A stretch of DNA of 64,000 bases from Phycisphaeraceae bacterium (GCA_019454185.1 CP075368.1:2955649-3019648), one strand, 5' to 3'; shown: positions 43,075 to 52,512, counted from the first letter of the stretch. The notes: generated by a model not told the origin, from the letters alone. Numbers and translations are program-made.

Positions 43075-44898
43075 ATGGTTTCGAACGGAACGTCGGGGAA
43101 CGGTGCGCCCATTGGGAATGGGGTTGGGGGGAGCGGTGTTGGTGGGGGGGTTGGTGGTGGTGGTGGGGCGGACTATGACGTGGCGATCATCGGGGGGGGG
43201 CCGGGCGGCTCGACGTGTTCGACGCTGCTGAAGAAGTACATGCCGGAGCTGCGTGTGCTGGTGATCGAGCGGGAGGTCTTTCCGCGCGAGCACATCGGTG
43301 AGAGCCAGTTGCCGTTGATCGGTGCGATTCTGAAGGAGATGGGGTGCTGGGAGAAGGTGGAGGCGGAGCAGTTTCCGATCAAGCTGGGTGGGACGTATCG
43401 GTGGGGGGCGACGAAGGACCTGTGGGACTTTGAGTTCATTCCGTTCGGTCAGTACCGGGACGATCCGCGGCCCGCGCCGTACGCGGGGCAGCGGATGTTC
43501 ACGGCGTTGCAGGTCGAGCGGTCGGCGTATGACAAGATCCTGCTGGATCATGCGGCGGAGACGGGGGCGGAGGTGCGGCAGGGGACTTCGGTGCGGGAGA
43601 TCCTGCGGACGGGCGATCGGGTGGATGGGCTGCGTCTCTCGGATGGGAGCGTGGTGACGGCGAAGCATTATGTGGATGCATCGGGAGATGCGGGGATTCT
43701 GCGGCGCGGGATGGGTGTTGAGTGTGATTATCCGGGGAACATCAAGAACGTGGCGTTCTGGGATTACTGGGACGATGCGGAGTGGGCGGTGACGATCGGG
43801 AAGGGTGCGACGCGGATCTTCATCATGTCGATCGGGATCGGGTGGATGTGGTTCATCCCGGTGCGAGCGACGCGGGTGTCGGTGGGGCTGGTGTGTCCGG
43901 CGGAGTATTACAAGTCGTGCGGGAAGTCGCCGGAGGAGCTGTACGCGTGGGCGATGCAGCAGGACCCGTTGATCGTGAAGCACACGAAGAACGCGCGGCG
44001 GGGCGGGAAGGTGACATCGACGAAGGACTGGTCGTTCATCGCGCAGCGGATGGTGGGCGAGAACTGGTACCTGGTGGGCGAGGCGTCGGGGTTTGCGGAT
44101 CCGATTCTGTCCGCGGGGATGATGCTGACGCACGCGGGGGCGCGGGAGCTGGCGTACGCGATCATGGCGATGGAGCGCGGGGAGCACGATCGCGCGTGGT
44201 TGTGCGAGCATTATGAGTCGCTGCAGCGGCGGCGGATCAACCAGCACATCCGGTTCGCGGACTTCTGGTACGCGGGGAATGGGTGCTTCACGGACCTGGA
44301 GGACATGACGACGCGGATCGCGAAGGACGCGGGGATCGAGTTGTCGCCGAAGGAGGCGTTCCGGTGGATCTCGAACGGCGGGTTCATGGAGGACATCCCG
44401 GGTCGGGCGGGGATCGGCGGGCTTGATGTGGCGGGGGCGAAGGAGGTCGCGGGGAGGTTCCTCGGTGCGGAGGATGCGCAGGAGGCGGTGGGGTGGCAGG
44501 TGAACGACTTCAACGTCTTCCGGCCGAATCTTGAGGGGGCTGAGCGGGCGGAGTATCCGGTGTATCGGGCGGGGAAGATCGTGCGGGTGCCGTGCTACAA
44601 GCGGAAGCAGTTCACGATGCCGCTGATGGGTGCGTACGCGATGTGGCTGAAGGTGATGGAGCGGACGTCGGACATTACGGAGATGTGCCGCATGGTGATC
44701 GCGTCGTATCAGCGTGAGCGCGGGATGTCTCCTGCGCGTGCGAACTTTGAGTTGCAGCAGGCGATCCAGGCGCTGGAGGTGATGGTGCTCGAGGGTTGGG
44801 TTGTGGGTGAGAAGGATCCGTCGCGTCCGCTGCTGGGGATTCGCTCGAAGAAGGGTGACAACATGATCCACGAGACGCGGGACGTGCAGGTGGGGTAG
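43075..44898 (+). CDS. Flavin-dependent halogenase-like oxidoreductase
   Basis: A 607-residue flavoprotein. A Gly/Asn-rich leader (1-32) precedes the FAD-binding Rossmann motif IIGGGPGGSTCSTLL. The halogenase signature WxWxIP is present as WMWFIP (257-262), and a lysine in FPIKLGG (Lys103) is where the family's catalytic lysine would be. LVGEASGFADPILSAG is the second FAD motif. The C-terminal ~200 residues are rich in aromatic residues and longer than in tryptophan halogenases. It would chlorinate or brominate an unknown aromatic substrate. No biosynthetic cluster is next to it, so a reductase-like role remains possible. AGGGG precedes ATG 43075. Confidence 0.75.
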   Translation: MVSNGTSGNGAPIGNGVGGSGVGGGVGGGGGADYDVAIIGGGPGGSTCSTLLKKYMPELRVLVIEREVFPREHIGESQLPLIGAILKEMGCWEKVEAEQFPIKLGGTYRWGATKDLWDFEFIPFGQYRDDPRPAPYAGQRMFTALQVERSAYDKILLDHAAETGAEVRQGTSVREILRTGDRVDGLRLSDGSVVTAKHYVDASGDAGILRRGMGVECDYPGNIKNVAFWDYWDDAEWAVTIGKGATRIFIMSIGIGWMWFIPVRATRVSVGLVCPAEYYKSCGKSPEELYAWAMQQDPLIVKHTKNARRGGKVTSTKDWSFIAQRMVGENWYLVGEASGFADPILSAGMMLTHAGARELAYAIMAMERGEHDRAWLCEHYESLQRRRINQHIRFADFWYAGNGCFTDLEDMTTRIAKDAGIELSPKEAFRWISNGGFMEDIPGRAGIGGLDVAGAKEVAGRFLGAEDAQEAVGWQVNDFNVFRPNLEGAERAEYPVYRAGKIVRVPCYKRKQFTMPLMGAYAMWLKVMERTSDITEMCRMVIASYQRERGMSPARANFELQQAIQALEVMVLEGWVVGEKDPSRPLLGIRSKKGDNMIHETRDVQVG

Positions 44899-44927
44899 CG
44901 CGCTGGGCGCGCAGGTTGGTGCGGGAG

Positions 44928-46349
44928 TCAGTTGTGCGCGGGTGTGCGTTCGATGGTGATGCGCACGGTGTTGGCGGGTGACCAGCTGGCGCGGAGGGCG
45001 GTTGTGACCTGGTCCGGGGTGATGGTGCGGTATTCCTCGAAAGCTCGGGCGAGGGATGCGGGTGAGAGTCCGTCGTAGGTGAGGGTCGCGAGTTTGGAGG
45101 CCCACGCTTCGGCGGAGAGGTCTTGGCGCGCGAGGATGGAGGCGATGCGGTTGCGTGCGTCATTGAGTTCGGATTCTGAGGGCTCTTGAGCGGCGAGCCG
45201 CGCGAGGTGCTGCGCGAGGATGTCGGCTTGGCCGGCGGGATCGGCATCGGGTGCATCGGAGGCGATCATGGCGGCGATGACGGAGCGCGGGGATCGTCCG
45301 GCGGGGTTGGTGGGGAAGACGCGGACATCGCCGGAGAGGTTCGGGTCGGCTTCGAGGCGTTCGTCGAGGATGAAGGCGGCGAGCGCGAGGGCGCGGCGCT
45401 CGGAGAGTTCGGCGCGGCGCGGGCCGACAACGGCGACGATGGCGCGGGAGGCGTGGGGCTGGTTGCAGCGTTCTCTGACCGTGATGGTGCGGAGGTCTGG
45501 CGGGGGCGCGTCGCGGAGTTCGCCGAGGGTGGTGGGGCTGATGCGCGAGCGGCCGGGGAGGGGGCCGAGTGAATCGGCGGCCAGGGCGAGGGTGTCGGGC
45601 GCGGGGCGGCGGCTTGCGATGGCGGCTTCGATCGAGCCCTGCATGGTTGCGGCGGCGAGCCATTCGGCGGCGGCGGCGGGATCGATGGCGGAGAGATCGG
45701 AGGCGAGGAGGGGGCGTGCCGCGGACATGGTGGAGGGGAGGGTTGCGGCGCGGAGTGCGTCGACGGCGGCGCGGTCGGGGTCGCTGGAAGCGATGAGGTC
45801 TTTGAAGGCCTGGAGGCGGGCGTTCATCGCGTCGGCGTCGATGTCTGGTTGTTCGATGAGGAGCGCGGCGATGTCGAGTCCGATGGGTAGGTCGGTCTCG
45901 GGACCTGTGATCCAGAGCTGGAGGGCGTCGGTGTGGGCGACTGCGCTGAAGCGGATCTGCGAGTCGAGGTAGCGGCGGATGGTTTCTGCCTGTGCGGGGG
46001 TTGGGGACTTGGGGAGGGACCATCCGGCGGCGGCGGCGGCGGCGAGTCCGCGTTTGCCGGGTGGTTCGAGACATTCGCCGCCGGAGATGGTGAGGGCGAT
46101 GGCGAAGGTTCCGTCGGCGTTCTCTGGGAGTGTCTTGGCGTGGAGGCGTGTGCCGTTCGAGAGCCAGCAGGACCAGACGGCGATGGAGGGCGTTTGTGAG
46201 ATTTCGGCGATGTGTGAGCTTCGGGGCTGGGCGAGGGCGGATGCTGGGGTGAGGGCGGAAGCGAGGATGAGTGCGGCGAGCGCGGGCGCGGCAAGTGATC
46301 GCGCGGCGATGCGGGAGAGGAGGGGGTTCTTCAGGCGGAAGGGGGGCAC
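44928..46349 (-). CDS. Secreted M16 (insulinase)-like protein without HxxEH
   Basis: A 473-residue exported protein. The proposed start is GTG 46349, because it alone places a signal peptide (LAAPALAALILASALTPASALA) at the N-terminus; no ATG is suitably placed. The fold pattern is that of M16 peptidases: 'NGTRLHAKTLPENADGTFAIALTISGGECLEPPGKRGLA', and a second half ending in a typical 'ITPDQVTTALRASWSPANTVRITIERT'. Where an active enzyme has HxxEH, this protein has none, so it is likely non-catalytic, like the partner subunits of M16 heterodimers. Confidence 0.65.
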   Translation of the reverse strand: MPPFRLKNPLLSRIAARSLAAPALAALILASALTPASALAQPRSSHIAEISQTPSIAVWSCWLSNGTRLHAKTLPENADGTFAIALTISGGECLEPPGKRGLAAAAAAGWSLPKSPTPAQAETIRRYLDSQIRFSAVAHTDALQLWITGPETDLPIGLDIAALLIEQPDIDADAMNARLQAFKDLIASSDPDRAAVDALRAATLPSTMSAARPLLASDLSAIDPAAAAEWLAAATMQGSIEAAIASRRPAPDTLALAADSLGPLPGRSRISPTTLGELRDAPPPDLRTITVRERCNQPHASRAIVAVVGPRRAELSERRALALAAFILDERLEADPNLSGDVRVFPTNPAGRSPRSVIAAMIASDAPDADPAGQADILAQHLARLAAQEPSESELNDARNRIASILARQDLSAEAWASKLATLTYDGLSPASLARAFEEYRTITPDQVTTALRASWSPANTVRITIERTPAHN

Positions 46350-46477
46350 GCCTGAGGGTACCGGGTGGGGGGCGTGCGTGTTGCGTGGGGGGGGTGGGAT
46401 CAGGAGAAGGGGATTCACCACGGAGGCCAGAGAGGAACACGGAGGGGGAATAGGGTGGCGAGCACGGGGGGCCGCGG

Positions 46478-47539
46478 CTATTCGGCGGCATGCGAAGGGG
46501 GCGAGCGTGTTGCCACGACGGTGAACTTGACAGGAACTGACACGAGCCGTTCGACAGACACGGGCTCTACGAGGTCCCAAGTTGCCTTGTCGAATCCCTC
46601 GCCGAAGCGCACGCGAATGACAAGCGTGCCGCGTTGCTCTGATGGCGGGAGATGCGGAATCGCAACATCGACCGGCAAGCGCACCATCAGCCCCATGTGC
46701 GGGGCGATAGGAAACGGAGTGCTTCGCGCAACGAGGCGATCGCCGTTCTCGAGAATGAGGACCTGCGGCTCAACAATGGCGGTGAGGCCGCGGGTCTCGT
46801 GCTCGCCTTTCTGTGTCAGCACCCCGCTTCCGGCACGAAAGATGGCCGAGACCATCCAGCGAAGCGGTTCGCCGGGTTCCACGGGGTCGTGAGGCATCGG
46901 GACCAGGGCGACAGAGTTTGACGCGTATGTTGCCCATGCGTCATCGCCGACCTGACCTGCGGCGCGGGCACCTTCGATGATGTCCCCCATGTGCTCGGTC
47001 CACATGGCGTCTGGATCAGCGTTGACATGGAGCAGTGCCTGCACTGCGCGATGGTGTGACCCACTCGCGAACCTGCGCAACCGAATGCGATGAAGGATCT
47101 CCTGAGCGACTAGCTTGCTACGTGCCGCGTTCGGCGAATCCACCATCTCCGCCAGCACCCAGTCGGGCATCCAGGTGGTCCACGGGAACTTGGCGAGGGG
47201 TTTGTAGGAGAGCCAGAAGCCGGTGGTGAGGCCGGAGAGGAGGAGGGCGAGGCCGAGGGCGAGGACGGGCCAGCGTTTGCGCCGTTCGCCGTTGATGACG
47301 GCGCGGCGTGCGCGGCGGGTGTTTCCGGTCAGTTCTGTGCCGCACTCGGGGCAGCGGTCGGGGTGCGAGGTGGCATCTGCGTTTGATCCTGCCAGCCCAA
47401 CCAGATCGAAGCGGCACCTGCGGCAGATGGGGTGGTCGTTGACGCGTCGGCCTCGGAGTCCGGCGCGGATGAGGAGGATGCCGCCGATGACGAGGGGGAT
47501 CCAGACGATGATGTGTTGGAGGATGGCGAGCGGGGTCAT
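46478..47539 (-). CDS. Membrane zinc-ribbon protein, tandem paralogue 1
   Basis: A 353-residue protein. An N-terminal helix (ILQHIIVWIPLVIGGILLI) is followed by a zinc ribbon (CRRCRFDLVG...CPECGTEL), a second helix (LALGLALLLSGLTTGFWLS) and a large extracytoplasmic region with no recognised domain. The start at 47539 has GGGGAGG upstream. Its first ~135 residues and its upstream DNA are nearly identical to the next gene, but the rest has diverged. It resembles the ribbons of the 4096-9817 cluster in the CxxC...CPECG pattern. The function is unknown. Confidence 0.75.
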   Translation of the reverse strand: MTPLAILQHIIVWIPLVIGGILLIRAGLRGRRVNDHPICRRCRFDLVGLAGSNADATSHPDRCPECGTELTGNTRRARRAVINGERRKRWPVLALGLALLLSGLTTGFWLSYKPLAKFPWTTWMPDWVLAEMVDSPNAARSKLVAQEILHRIRLRRFASGSHHRAVQALLHVNADPDAMWTEHMGDIIEGARAAGQVGDDAWATYASNSVALVPMPHDPVEPGEPLRWMVSAIFRAGSGVLTQKGEHETRGLTAIVEPQVLILENGDRLVARSTPFPIAPHMGLMVRLPVDVAIPHLPPSEQRGTLVIRVRFGEGFDKATWDLVEPVSVERLVSVPVKFTVVATRSPPSHAAE

Positions 47540-47609
47540 GGCGTGGCCTCCCCGGAGCGGCGCTCCGTCAGCAGGTACGCATGATACTGAGAAGGGATGT
47601 GAGGGGAAC

Positions 47610-47627
47610 ACCGCTCTGGAGAGGGGT
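47610..47627 (+). repeat. Hairpin element between the two zinc-ribbon paralogues
   Basis: ACCGCTCTGGAGAGGGGT, one mismatch from the element seen in parB, followed by GCCACCAGGAGCGGTGCC. Confidence 0.85.
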
Positions 47628-47668
47628 GCCACCAGGAGCGGTGCCGCCAAGGCCTCGGTTGGACCAAG

Positions 47669-49228
47669 CTACTCGTTCTCGTCGGGAATCTCGTCTTCGT
47701 CGGCGCGGGGGGTGTCGGAAGGTTTGATGATGGTGATGGGGACATCTTTGATCGTGATCGAGTCTCCCCATATTTCCGCGATGTCGACGCGATGCTTGGC
47801 CAGGTCGGGATTGGGCGTGAGGATGATGGTCGCGAGCGGGGGAAGGGGCTCGTGGATCGGGCTCATGAGCGGATCGGCGTCGAAAAGGCCGTGGATGATG
47901 TGGCCCTTCATGGCATCGCCGACCATGCGGCCCATAGGGATGGCTCGTTCGCCGAGGCGCATCGTGACCTCGAAGGCGTAGGGGAGCGGAGGGGATCGGG
48001 CATCGATGTGGAGGCGGATGCGTTCGTCGATTCCTTCCTGGTTGCCGCGAGCGGCTTCGGGCGGGTCGGGCTTGATCTCGAGGAGCGAGACGACGAACGC
48101 TCGTTCGACCGCTTCGCGTTGGGACTCGTCGACGGAGCCCGCGATCTGCGTTGAATCGACGACCTCGAAGGCGATGGGGATCTCGACATCCTGCACGTAG
48201 ATCGCAGCGGGCGGGCTGTTCGTCAGGTGCGTGTCCATGTTCTCGTGGCCGGAGAGGCGGACGAGGAACGTGATCTCGTGGCGGCCGGGCGGAAGACCGT
48301 GCTCGAATGCGCCTGTGTTCGACGTGGATGAGTTTGACACGAAACGGGACCAGCTGCCCCCGTCGGACAGCTCGCGGTACGAGCCGCCCGGCATCACGAG
48401 GGCGTGCTTCGAGGACTTCAGGTTCAACACGAACTCCGGCTTTCCGGCGCGGGCGTGGCCGAGCCCGTTGCCCGTGCGTCCGAACATGACCACTGTCTCC
48501 CATGCCAGACGCTCGTCTTTCCCGACGCGCGGGCGAACCCGGGCCGTGGCGGTAAAGGAACGCTGGATGTATGCGCTCATCGCATCGTCGCTCACCACAC
48601 CGTTCGCGCGGGCCCGTTCGACGATGTCGCCCATCACGGGGGACCAAAGGACGTTCGGATCTGCCTGCGCGGCGAGGATCGAGCTGATTGTGCGGTCGGT
48701 CGAGGATGCGCTGAAGCGGTTGTTCTGGAGTCGGAGCATGATCTCTCGTCCGACTGTGGCTCCGCGGGTGGAGTGTGGCGAGTCGATCATCGCGGCCAGC
48801 ACCCAGTCGGGCATCCAGGTGGTCCACGGGAACTTGGCGAGGGGTTTGTAGGAAAGCCAGAAGCCGGTGGTCAGGCCGGAGAGGAGGAGCACGAGACCGA
48901 GGGCGAAGAGGCGCCAGCGTTTGCGCCGTTCGCCGTTGATGACGGCGCGGCGTGCGCGGCGGGTGTTTCCGGTCAGTTCTGTGCCGCACTCGGGGCAGCG
49001 GTCGGGGTGGCTGGTGGGCTGGTATTTGGTGGCACCGCTCTCCAGAGCGGTGTCTGGCGTGTCGGCGACAGATGCCGCGCCGAGTCCGACGAGATCGAAG
49101 CGGCACCTGCGGCAGATGGGGTGGTCGTTGACGCGTCGGCCTCGGAGTCCGGCGCGGATGAGGAGGATGCCGCCGATGACGAGGGGAAGCCAGACGATGA
49201 TGTGTTGGAGGATGGCGAGCGGGGTCAT
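47669..49228 (-). CDS. Membrane zinc-ribbon protein, tandem paralogue 2, with hairpin-element insertion
   Basis: A 519-residue paralogue of the gene just downstream. The order is TM helix, zinc ribbon, TM helix, then a long extracytoplasmic part (repeated beta-strand-like segments, for example GRHEITFLVRLSGHENMD). Inside the ribbon, between CRRCRFDLVGL and SHPDRCPECG, it has extra residues including DTALESGATK that the paralogue lacks; these are encoded by the interspersed hairpin element. The start at 49228 has GGGGAGG. The function is unknown. Confidence 0.75.
   Translation of the reverse strand: MTPLAILQHIIVWLPLVIGGILLIRAGLRGRRVNDHPICRRCRFDLVGLGAASVADTPDTALESGATKYQPTSHPDRCPECGTELTGNTRRARRAVINGERRKRWRLFALGLVLLLSGLTTGFWLSYKPLAKFPWTTWMPDWVLAAMIDSPHSTRGATVGREIMLRLQNNRFSASSTDRTISSILAAQADPNVLWSPVMGDIVERARANGVVSDDAMSAYIQRSFTATARVRPRVGKDERLAWETVVMFGRTGNGLGHARAGKPEFVLNLKSSKHALVMPGGSYRELSDGGSWSRFVSNSSTSNTGAFEHGLPPGRHEITFLVRLSGHENMDTHLTNSPPAAIYVQDVEIPIAFEVVDSTQIAGSVDESQREAVERAFVVSLLEIKPDPPEAARGNQEGIDERIRLHIDARSPPLPYAFEVTMRLGERAIPMGRMVGDAMKGHIIHGLFDADPLMSPIHEPLPPLATIILTPNPDLAKHRVDIAEIWGDSITIKDVPITIIKPSDTPRADEDEIPDENE
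49034..49051 (-). repeat. Hairpin element inside the zinc-ribbon paralogue 2 gene
   Basis: ACCGCTCTCCAGAGCGGT on the + strand. It keeps the minus-strand frame and encodes TALESGAT. Confidence 0.9.
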
Positions 49229-49429
49229 GGCGTGGCCTCCCCGGAGGGGCGCTCCGTCAGCATGTACGCATGATACTGAGAAGGGGTGCGGGGCCTCGGG
49301 CGAAGACGGACTCACCACAGAGGCGCGGAGAACACAGAGGAAGGAGGAGCAGGCGAGACAGTGGGGCCCGAATGGACCTACGAATAGTGGCGCCGAGAAG
49401 AGGCGTATGGATGGCGACGAGCCGGGCAC

Positions 49430-49450
49430 ACCGCTCCTGAGAGCAATGCC
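49430..49450. repeat. Degenerate hairpin element just upstream of lysS
   Basis: ACCGCTCCTGAGAGCAATGCC, an eroded copy of the hairpin element, 20 bp before the lysS start. Confidence 0.55.
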
Positions 49451-49469
49451 ACCCCAGAGGAAGACGCAT

Positions 49470-51092
49470 ATGAGCGAGAACCAGCCCGGCCATCCGAACG
49501 ATCCCGCGGTTGTCCATCCGGACCAGACGATGCATCCGCTGGAGGCGCAGCGTCGCGCAAATCGCGAGGTGGCGTCGGGGCTGGGTGTGAATCCGTACGG
49601 GGAGCGGGTGGATGGGTTGCTGTCGCTCGCGGAGGCGGCGGCGCGGTATGACGAGCAGGCGGATACGGAGCAGAAGGCCGGGGGGAAGGAGCCGGGGTTT
49701 GTCGATCGGCGTCCGGTGGTGAGGGTTGCGGGTCGGGTGATGCTGCTGCGGGACAACGGGAAGTTGCTGTGGGTCAACCTGCGGGATGCGTCGGGGGACC
49801 TGCAGGTTGCGATCAGCCAGAGGGACTGCGGGGAGCGGGGGTTTGCGCTGGCGAAGGCGATGGATCTGGGGGACATCGTGGTGGCGGAGGGGCCGCTGAC
49901 GAAGACGAGGACGGGGGAGGTGACGGTGTGGGCGTCGAGCGTGATGCCGGGGGCGAAGTGTCTGTTGCCGCCACCGGAGAAGCACGCGGGGCTCTCTGAT
50001 CCGGAATTGCGGTATCGGATGCGGTATGTGGATATGTGGGCGAACCCGGAGACGACGAAGGTCTTCCAGTTGCGCTCGCGGATCGTGTCGCTGGTGCGGC
50101 GTGTGCTCGACGGGATGGGGTACATGGAGGTCGAGACGCCGATGCTGCAGACATTGGCGGGGGGCGCTGCAGCGCGGCCGTTCAAGACGCACATGAACGC
50201 GCTGGATATCTCGCTGTTCATGCGGATCGCGCCGGAGCTGTATCTGAAGAGGTTGCTGGTGGGGGGATTGCCTCGCGTGTACGAGATCAACCGGAACTTC
50301 AGGAACGAGGGGCTGGATGCGCGGCACAATCCTGAGTTCACGATGCTGGAGCTGTATCACGCGTTCGGGGACATGGAGACGGTGATGGGGGTGACGGAGT
50401 GGTTGGTGCGCGAAGCGGCGAAGGCCGCGGCGCGCGAGCAGGGGGTGGCGGCGGAGGAGGGTGCGGGTGGGGGTGTTGCGTTGCCGTTTGGTGAGATGGT
50501 GATTGATTATGGATCGCCGTTTGCGCGGGTGAGGTATGGAGAGTTGTTCAAGAGGGCTCTGGGTGTGGAGATGGGTGATCGGGGCGCGGTGGCGCGGCTC
50601 GCGGCGGAGAAGCGTGTGAAGGCGAAGGACGAGAAGGGAGTCGCGCTCGATCACTGGCTGATCGTGAACAATCTCTTCGAGGAGTTCGCGGAGCCGACGC
50701 TGGATCACGCGAGGCCGACGTTCATCACGCATTATCCGAGCGCGATCTCGCCATTGACGAGGCCGAATCGCGAGGATCCGACGGTGGCGGATCGTGCGGA
50801 CCTGTTTATTGGCGGGATGGAGATTGCGCCGCACTACACGGAGTTGAACGATCCGGATGTGCAGGCGGCGAAGTTCAGGGAGCAGTTGGCGGGGCTGGAT
50901 GATGAGGAGTCGACGTTCAGGACGTTCGACGAGGACTTTGTCAATGCGCTGAAGGTGGGGATGCCGCCCGCGGGCGGGATGGGGCTGGGGATTGATCGGC
51001 TGGTGATGCTGCTGACGAATCAGCGGACGATCCGTGATGTGGTGCTGTTCCCGCTGATGCGGCCCTTGGATGCGGGTGCGTCGAGGGAGTGA
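49470..51092 (+). CDS. lysS: Lysyl-tRNA synthetase, class II
   Basis: A 540-residue enzyme that charges tRNA-Lys. An N-terminal OB-fold anticodon-binding domain (VRVAGRVMLLRDNGKLLWVNL) precedes the class II core. Motif 1 is MGYMEVETPMLQ, motif 2 is YEINRNFRNEGLDARHNPEF and motif 3 is GGMGLGIDRLVMLLT. The start at 49470 is supported by AGAGGAAG upstream. An extra charged, Ala/Gly-rich stretch (AAREQGVAAEEGAGGG) is inserted in the core, an unusual but probably harmless extension. It is convergent with the next gene. Confidence 0.97.
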   Translation: MSENQPGHPNDPAVVHPDQTMHPLEAQRRANREVASGLGVNPYGERVDGLLSLAEAAARYDEQADTEQKAGGKEPGFVDRRPVVRVAGRVMLLRDNGKLLWVNLRDASGDLQVAISQRDCGERGFALAKAMDLGDIVVAEGPLTKTRTGEVTVWASSVMPGAKCLLPPPEKHAGLSDPELRYRMRYVDMWANPETTKVFQLRSRIVSLVRRVLDGMGYMEVETPMLQTLAGGAAARPFKTHMNALDISLFMRIAPELYLKRLLVGGLPRVYEINRNFRNEGLDARHNPEFTMLELYHAFGDMETVMGVTEWLVREAAKAAAREQGVAAEEGAGGGVALPFGEMVIDYGSPFARVRYGELFKRALGVEMGDRGAVARLAAEKRVKAKDEKGVALDHWLIVNNLFEEFAEPTLDHARPTFITHYPSAISPLTRPNREDPTVADRADLFIGGMEIAPHYTELNDPDVQAAKFREQLAGLDDEESTFRTFDEDFVNALKVGMPPAGGMGLGIDRLVMLLTNQRTIRDVVLFPLMRPLDAGASRE

Positions 51093-51146
51093 TGGTTTTG
51101 TGTGTCGGGGGGTGTGCAGGTGTGTGTGGGGGGTGTGCAAAGAGAA

Positions 51147-51175
51147 ACGGGCCGTGCCCTTGGGGGCCGGCCCGT
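51147..51175. terminator. Hairpin between lysS and the convergent secreted-protein gene
   Basis: ACGGGCC / GGCCCGT stem with a 15-base loop, preceded by AGAGAA. Possible bidirectional terminator without a strong U tract. Confidence 0.45.
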
Positions 51176-51204
51176 GTCGATGGTGCTAGCTGGAGAAGAT
51201 CTGT

Positions 51205-52512
51205 TTACTTAGGTCCGGCGGCCTGTTCGGCTTTCTGCTTGGCTTCTTCGGCTTCGATCTTTTCGGCGAGTTTGCGGGCGCGGACTTCTTCGACGGCTCT
51301 GCGGATTGCGCCGCGGTTGCGTTCTTCACGGTTTGCCGCACGCTCTCTGGCGAGGGCGAGTTCTTCGGGCGTGGCCTCTCGGTTGGTGCCGTCGGGGTTT
51401 CTGAAGTACATCTTGTTGTCGGGTCCTGCGATAGCGGCTCGGCCGGCGGCGATCTCTTCGTCGATCTCTGCCTGGATCTCGGCCTGCTTGGCGCGCATGG
51501 CGGCGATCTCGTCGGGATCGCTGGTCATGACGACGCGGGGATCTTCGAAGGGGGGGATCTCGGGGAGAACGGCGGGGGGACGGAGTTCGCGTGCGAGTGT
51601 GAGGGCGGCGCGTGCGTTGTCGAGCGAGAGGTCGGCGACGAGGGCCTTGGCGCGGTCGCGCTTGGCGATGGGGTCGGCGGCGGCGTCGATCTCTTTGGCG
51701 GCGATGGTGAAGGCGGTCTGGTCGTCGCTGTTCAGGTTGAGTTTGGCGCGGACATCGGCGAGGTTGGCGACGAGGGCGTCGCAGAGGTTGTCGTAGGCGT
51801 AGAGGGACTCGCCGATGCTGAGGCGCATGATGGTGTCCATCACGAGCCCGGTTGAGTCGGGATTATCGGGGGACATGGCGGCGCGGGCCTCGCGCGTGAC
51901 GGCCATCTCGTACTCGCGTGCGATTTTGGCGTTGAACTGTCCCTGGATGCGGGTCATGATCTGGCGGGCCTGGGCCTCTTTGACGAAGGGGGAGGCGGGG
52001 GCGAGGGGGCGGATGCGCTGGGTGACCTGGGCGTAGTTGGCTCGGTCGGACCAGTCGATTTCGAGGAAGAAGCCGCCCTCGATCTCGAGAACGAGGTCGA
52101 GGTTCTCGATGACGATCTCCTCGAATTGCATCTGGCGCTCGTGCATGAAGTGCGCGAGTTCGGCGGTGGCGATGGGCCCTGTGGTGACGGGGTTGACCGC
52201 GACAGCGGCGTACTCGGTGGGCTTGGTGAGACGGATGATCTTTCCGTTGTCACCGATCTTGACGAGACTCTCGTGGGGGATGTCGGGGAGCGGGGTGTTG
52301 GGCCCGAGTGCTCCGGTGGGCTGAGCCGCGGGGCGCGCGGGTTGGCGCTGGGCGGGGCGCGGAGCGGGCTGCACGCTGGGAGCGGGGGGGACGTACTCGG
52401 GGGTCTTCTCTGGGGCTGTCGGGGGCGGGGGCGCGACCTGCGCGAGAGCGGATCCGAAGAGGGGTGATGTGGTGAGTGCCGCCATGAGGAGGGTGTGCCG
52501 CGTGAGTTTCAT
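51205..52512 (-). CDS. Secreted protein of unknown function, helical
   Basis: A 435-residue exported protein. The signal peptide (LLMAALTTSPLFGSALA) is followed by a Pro/Ala/Gln-rich linker (about 25-70), then a mostly helical region with high Ala/Glu/Arg content and a C-terminal charged helix (REERNRGAIRRAVEEVRARK). No conserved domain is recognised. The start at 52512 has GAGG upstream. It is divergent from pyrE. Confidence 0.65.
   Translation of the reverse strand: MKLTRHTLLMAALTTSPLFGSALAQVAPPPPTAPEKTPEYVPPAPSVQPAPRPAQRQPARPAAQPTGALGPNTPLPDIPHESLVKIGDNGKIIRLTKPTEYAAVAVNPVTTGPIATAELAHFMHERQMQFEEIVIENLDLVLEIEGGFFLEIDWSDRANYAQVTQRIRPLAPASPFVKEAQARQIMTRIQGQFNAKIAREYEMAVTREARAAMSPDNPDSTGLVMDTIMRLSIGESLYAYDNLCDALVANLADVRAKLNLNSDDQTAFTIAAKEIDAAADPIAKRDRAKALVADLSLDNARAALTLARELRPPAVLPEIPPFEDPRVVMTSDPDEIAAMRAKQAEIQAEIDEEIAAGRAAIAGPDNKMYFRNPDGTNREATPEELALARERAANREERNRGAIRRAVEEVRARKLAEKIEAEEAKQKAEQAAGPK

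Noticed and set aside
42460-45105. 881-codon open frame on the minus strand opposite the halogenase and propeller genes
   Set aside because: It is Arg/His/Pro-rich with no domain, a GC-rich shadow of two well-supported genes.
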